The notes under the pieces: model-generated | What the model was told of the DNA's origin: nothing | The model's database searches: none | Seen by the model: only the letters and a program-made list of their open reading frames with translations | In this document: in pieces, positions 15,848 through 16,363 of the stretch | Layout of the letters: each line of letters starts with the position of its first letter | Numbering within the stretch: the stretch's first letter is position 1 | Position numbers and translations under genes: made by a program | From: Darwinibacter acetoxidans_A | GTDB taxonomy: Bacteria; Bacillota; Limnochordia; Darwinibacteriales; Darwinibacteriaceae | Length of the DNA: 16,363 nucleotides | Reading direction: 5' to 3' | Assembly (NCBI GenBank): GCA_041936745.1 | Contig: JBHGWS010000121.1 | Span: 1-16,363 of the forward strand

Positions 15848-16360
15848 CTATAAAAAGTTTTACCGCGAGCATGCCATTATCGATGCTAATGTCATAATAG
15901 ATTTGCACGAAGTAAAGGCCTTAAGTCTTTTAGACCGGATTTTTGCTCAAATTGTCCCTGCGGAGCAGGTGGTGCGGTTTGAACTACAGACAGTAGAATT
16001 GACAAATCTACCTTTCGAGCAGGGCAATATTACCTCCGCCGAGGGCTACGGGCTTTTTCTGCAATTGGGAGAGCAATATATGCAGCTCTCCCAATACGAT
16101 CGGGAAATTCTAGCTATTGCTCACGAAAAAGATTTAATTTGCGTTACAAATGAACTACCAATGCGTAGGCTTGTGGCGAATACAATATTGCGGTTGTTGG
16201 CACGCTAGGCGTTTTAGGCTGTGCAAAACAAACGGGGCTTATTTCACGAAGGCGGCATGCCAGCTTGGTCCATGGGCTACAACATTCCGGCTGCTACTTG
16301 AGCAAGGAATTGCTTCAGAAGTTTCGGGATCAATTTGGTTTGGTAGCAGGAGCCGGGTAA
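15840..16360 (+). pseudogene. DUF3368-type PIN-domain toxin, split by a frameshift
   Basis: PIN-domain proteins of VapC-like toxins are metal-dependent RNases. The first frame encodes HAIIDANVIIDLHEV (D15), RFEL (E48), LSQYDREILAIAHEKDLICV (D87) and TNELPMRRLV, where the usual fourth aspartate is a glutamate. It then runs out after LLAR at 16206-16208. One base over, starting at 16178, the typical DUF3368 ending appears: EYNIAVVGTLGVLGCAKQTG, then LIS, and later SGCYLSKELLQKFRDQFGL, open for 60 codons to TAA at 16358-16360. A one-base deletion inside GTGGC-GAA at 16177/16178 explains it. The repaired protein would have about 173 residues, the family length. The ATG at 15840 overlaps the upstream gene's stop; a GTG at 15834 is possible. 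It is a mutated toxin or a sequencing error. Confidence 0.85.
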
Positions 16361-16363
16361 AGC

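Noticed and set aside
1..16363. CRISPR array, tRNA, rRNA or group II intron
   Set aside because: No regularly spaced repeats, no tRNA-like cloverleaf with GTTCRA arm, and no intron domain V pattern were seen on reading the window.

Overview
The window looks like a chromosome segment of a Clostridia-type Firmicute of moderate GC content. The reasons are strong AGGAGG-type ribosome binding sites, frequent TTG/GTG starts, and a Y-family polymerase paired with a YolD-like protein. The species cannot be named from the sequence alone.

Layout. (1) Bases 1-3220 are the end of a branched-chain amino acid ABC importer operon, livH (cut by the window edge), livM, livG, livF, tightly packed and closed by a strong terminator. 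(2) Bases 3309-3890 hold a dead IS256-type transposase that has lost all three catalytic acids. (3) A WrbA-type flavodoxin/quinone reductase lies on the minus strand (4065-4670) with its own terminator. (4) Bases 5020-7056 are a two-gene translesion unit: a UvrX/DinB-like Y-family polymerase with a sliding-clamp motif, overlapped by a YolD-like gene. (5) Bases 7057-10837 are accessory: an intact pRiA4b ORF-3-like gene among remnants, including a DDE transposase and a frameshifted HI0074-type (HEPN) partner of a minimal nucleotidyltransferase. (6) A 735-residue SNF2 helicase with an N-terminal helix-hairpin-helix region is on the minus strand (10838-13045). (7) Bases 13302-14363 hold a decayed rve-type transposase and a decayed Phd-Uma2 fusion. 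(8) Bases 14663-16360 are a toxin-antitoxin-like operon: an XRE plus ImmA/IrrE-protease protein whose C-terminus looks like a UPF0175 antitoxin helix-turn-helix, overlapped by a DUF3368-type PIN toxin.

The most interesting part is (8). DUF3368 PIN toxins are normally paired with small UPF0175 antitoxins. Here a UPF0175-like tail appears to be joined to an XRE DNA-binding domain and a zinc protease in one protein. The PIN gene carries a single-base frameshift at about 16177: its family-typical C-terminal half continues for 60 open codons in the next frame. Two identical 8-base repeats, 42 bp apart, bracket the promoter and are candidate operators.

Overall, conserved housekeeping genes (liv, wrbA, polymerase/YolD) adjoin a stretch where several toxin-antitoxin-like modules and at least three transposases have decayed, as expected of a recombination-prone island.
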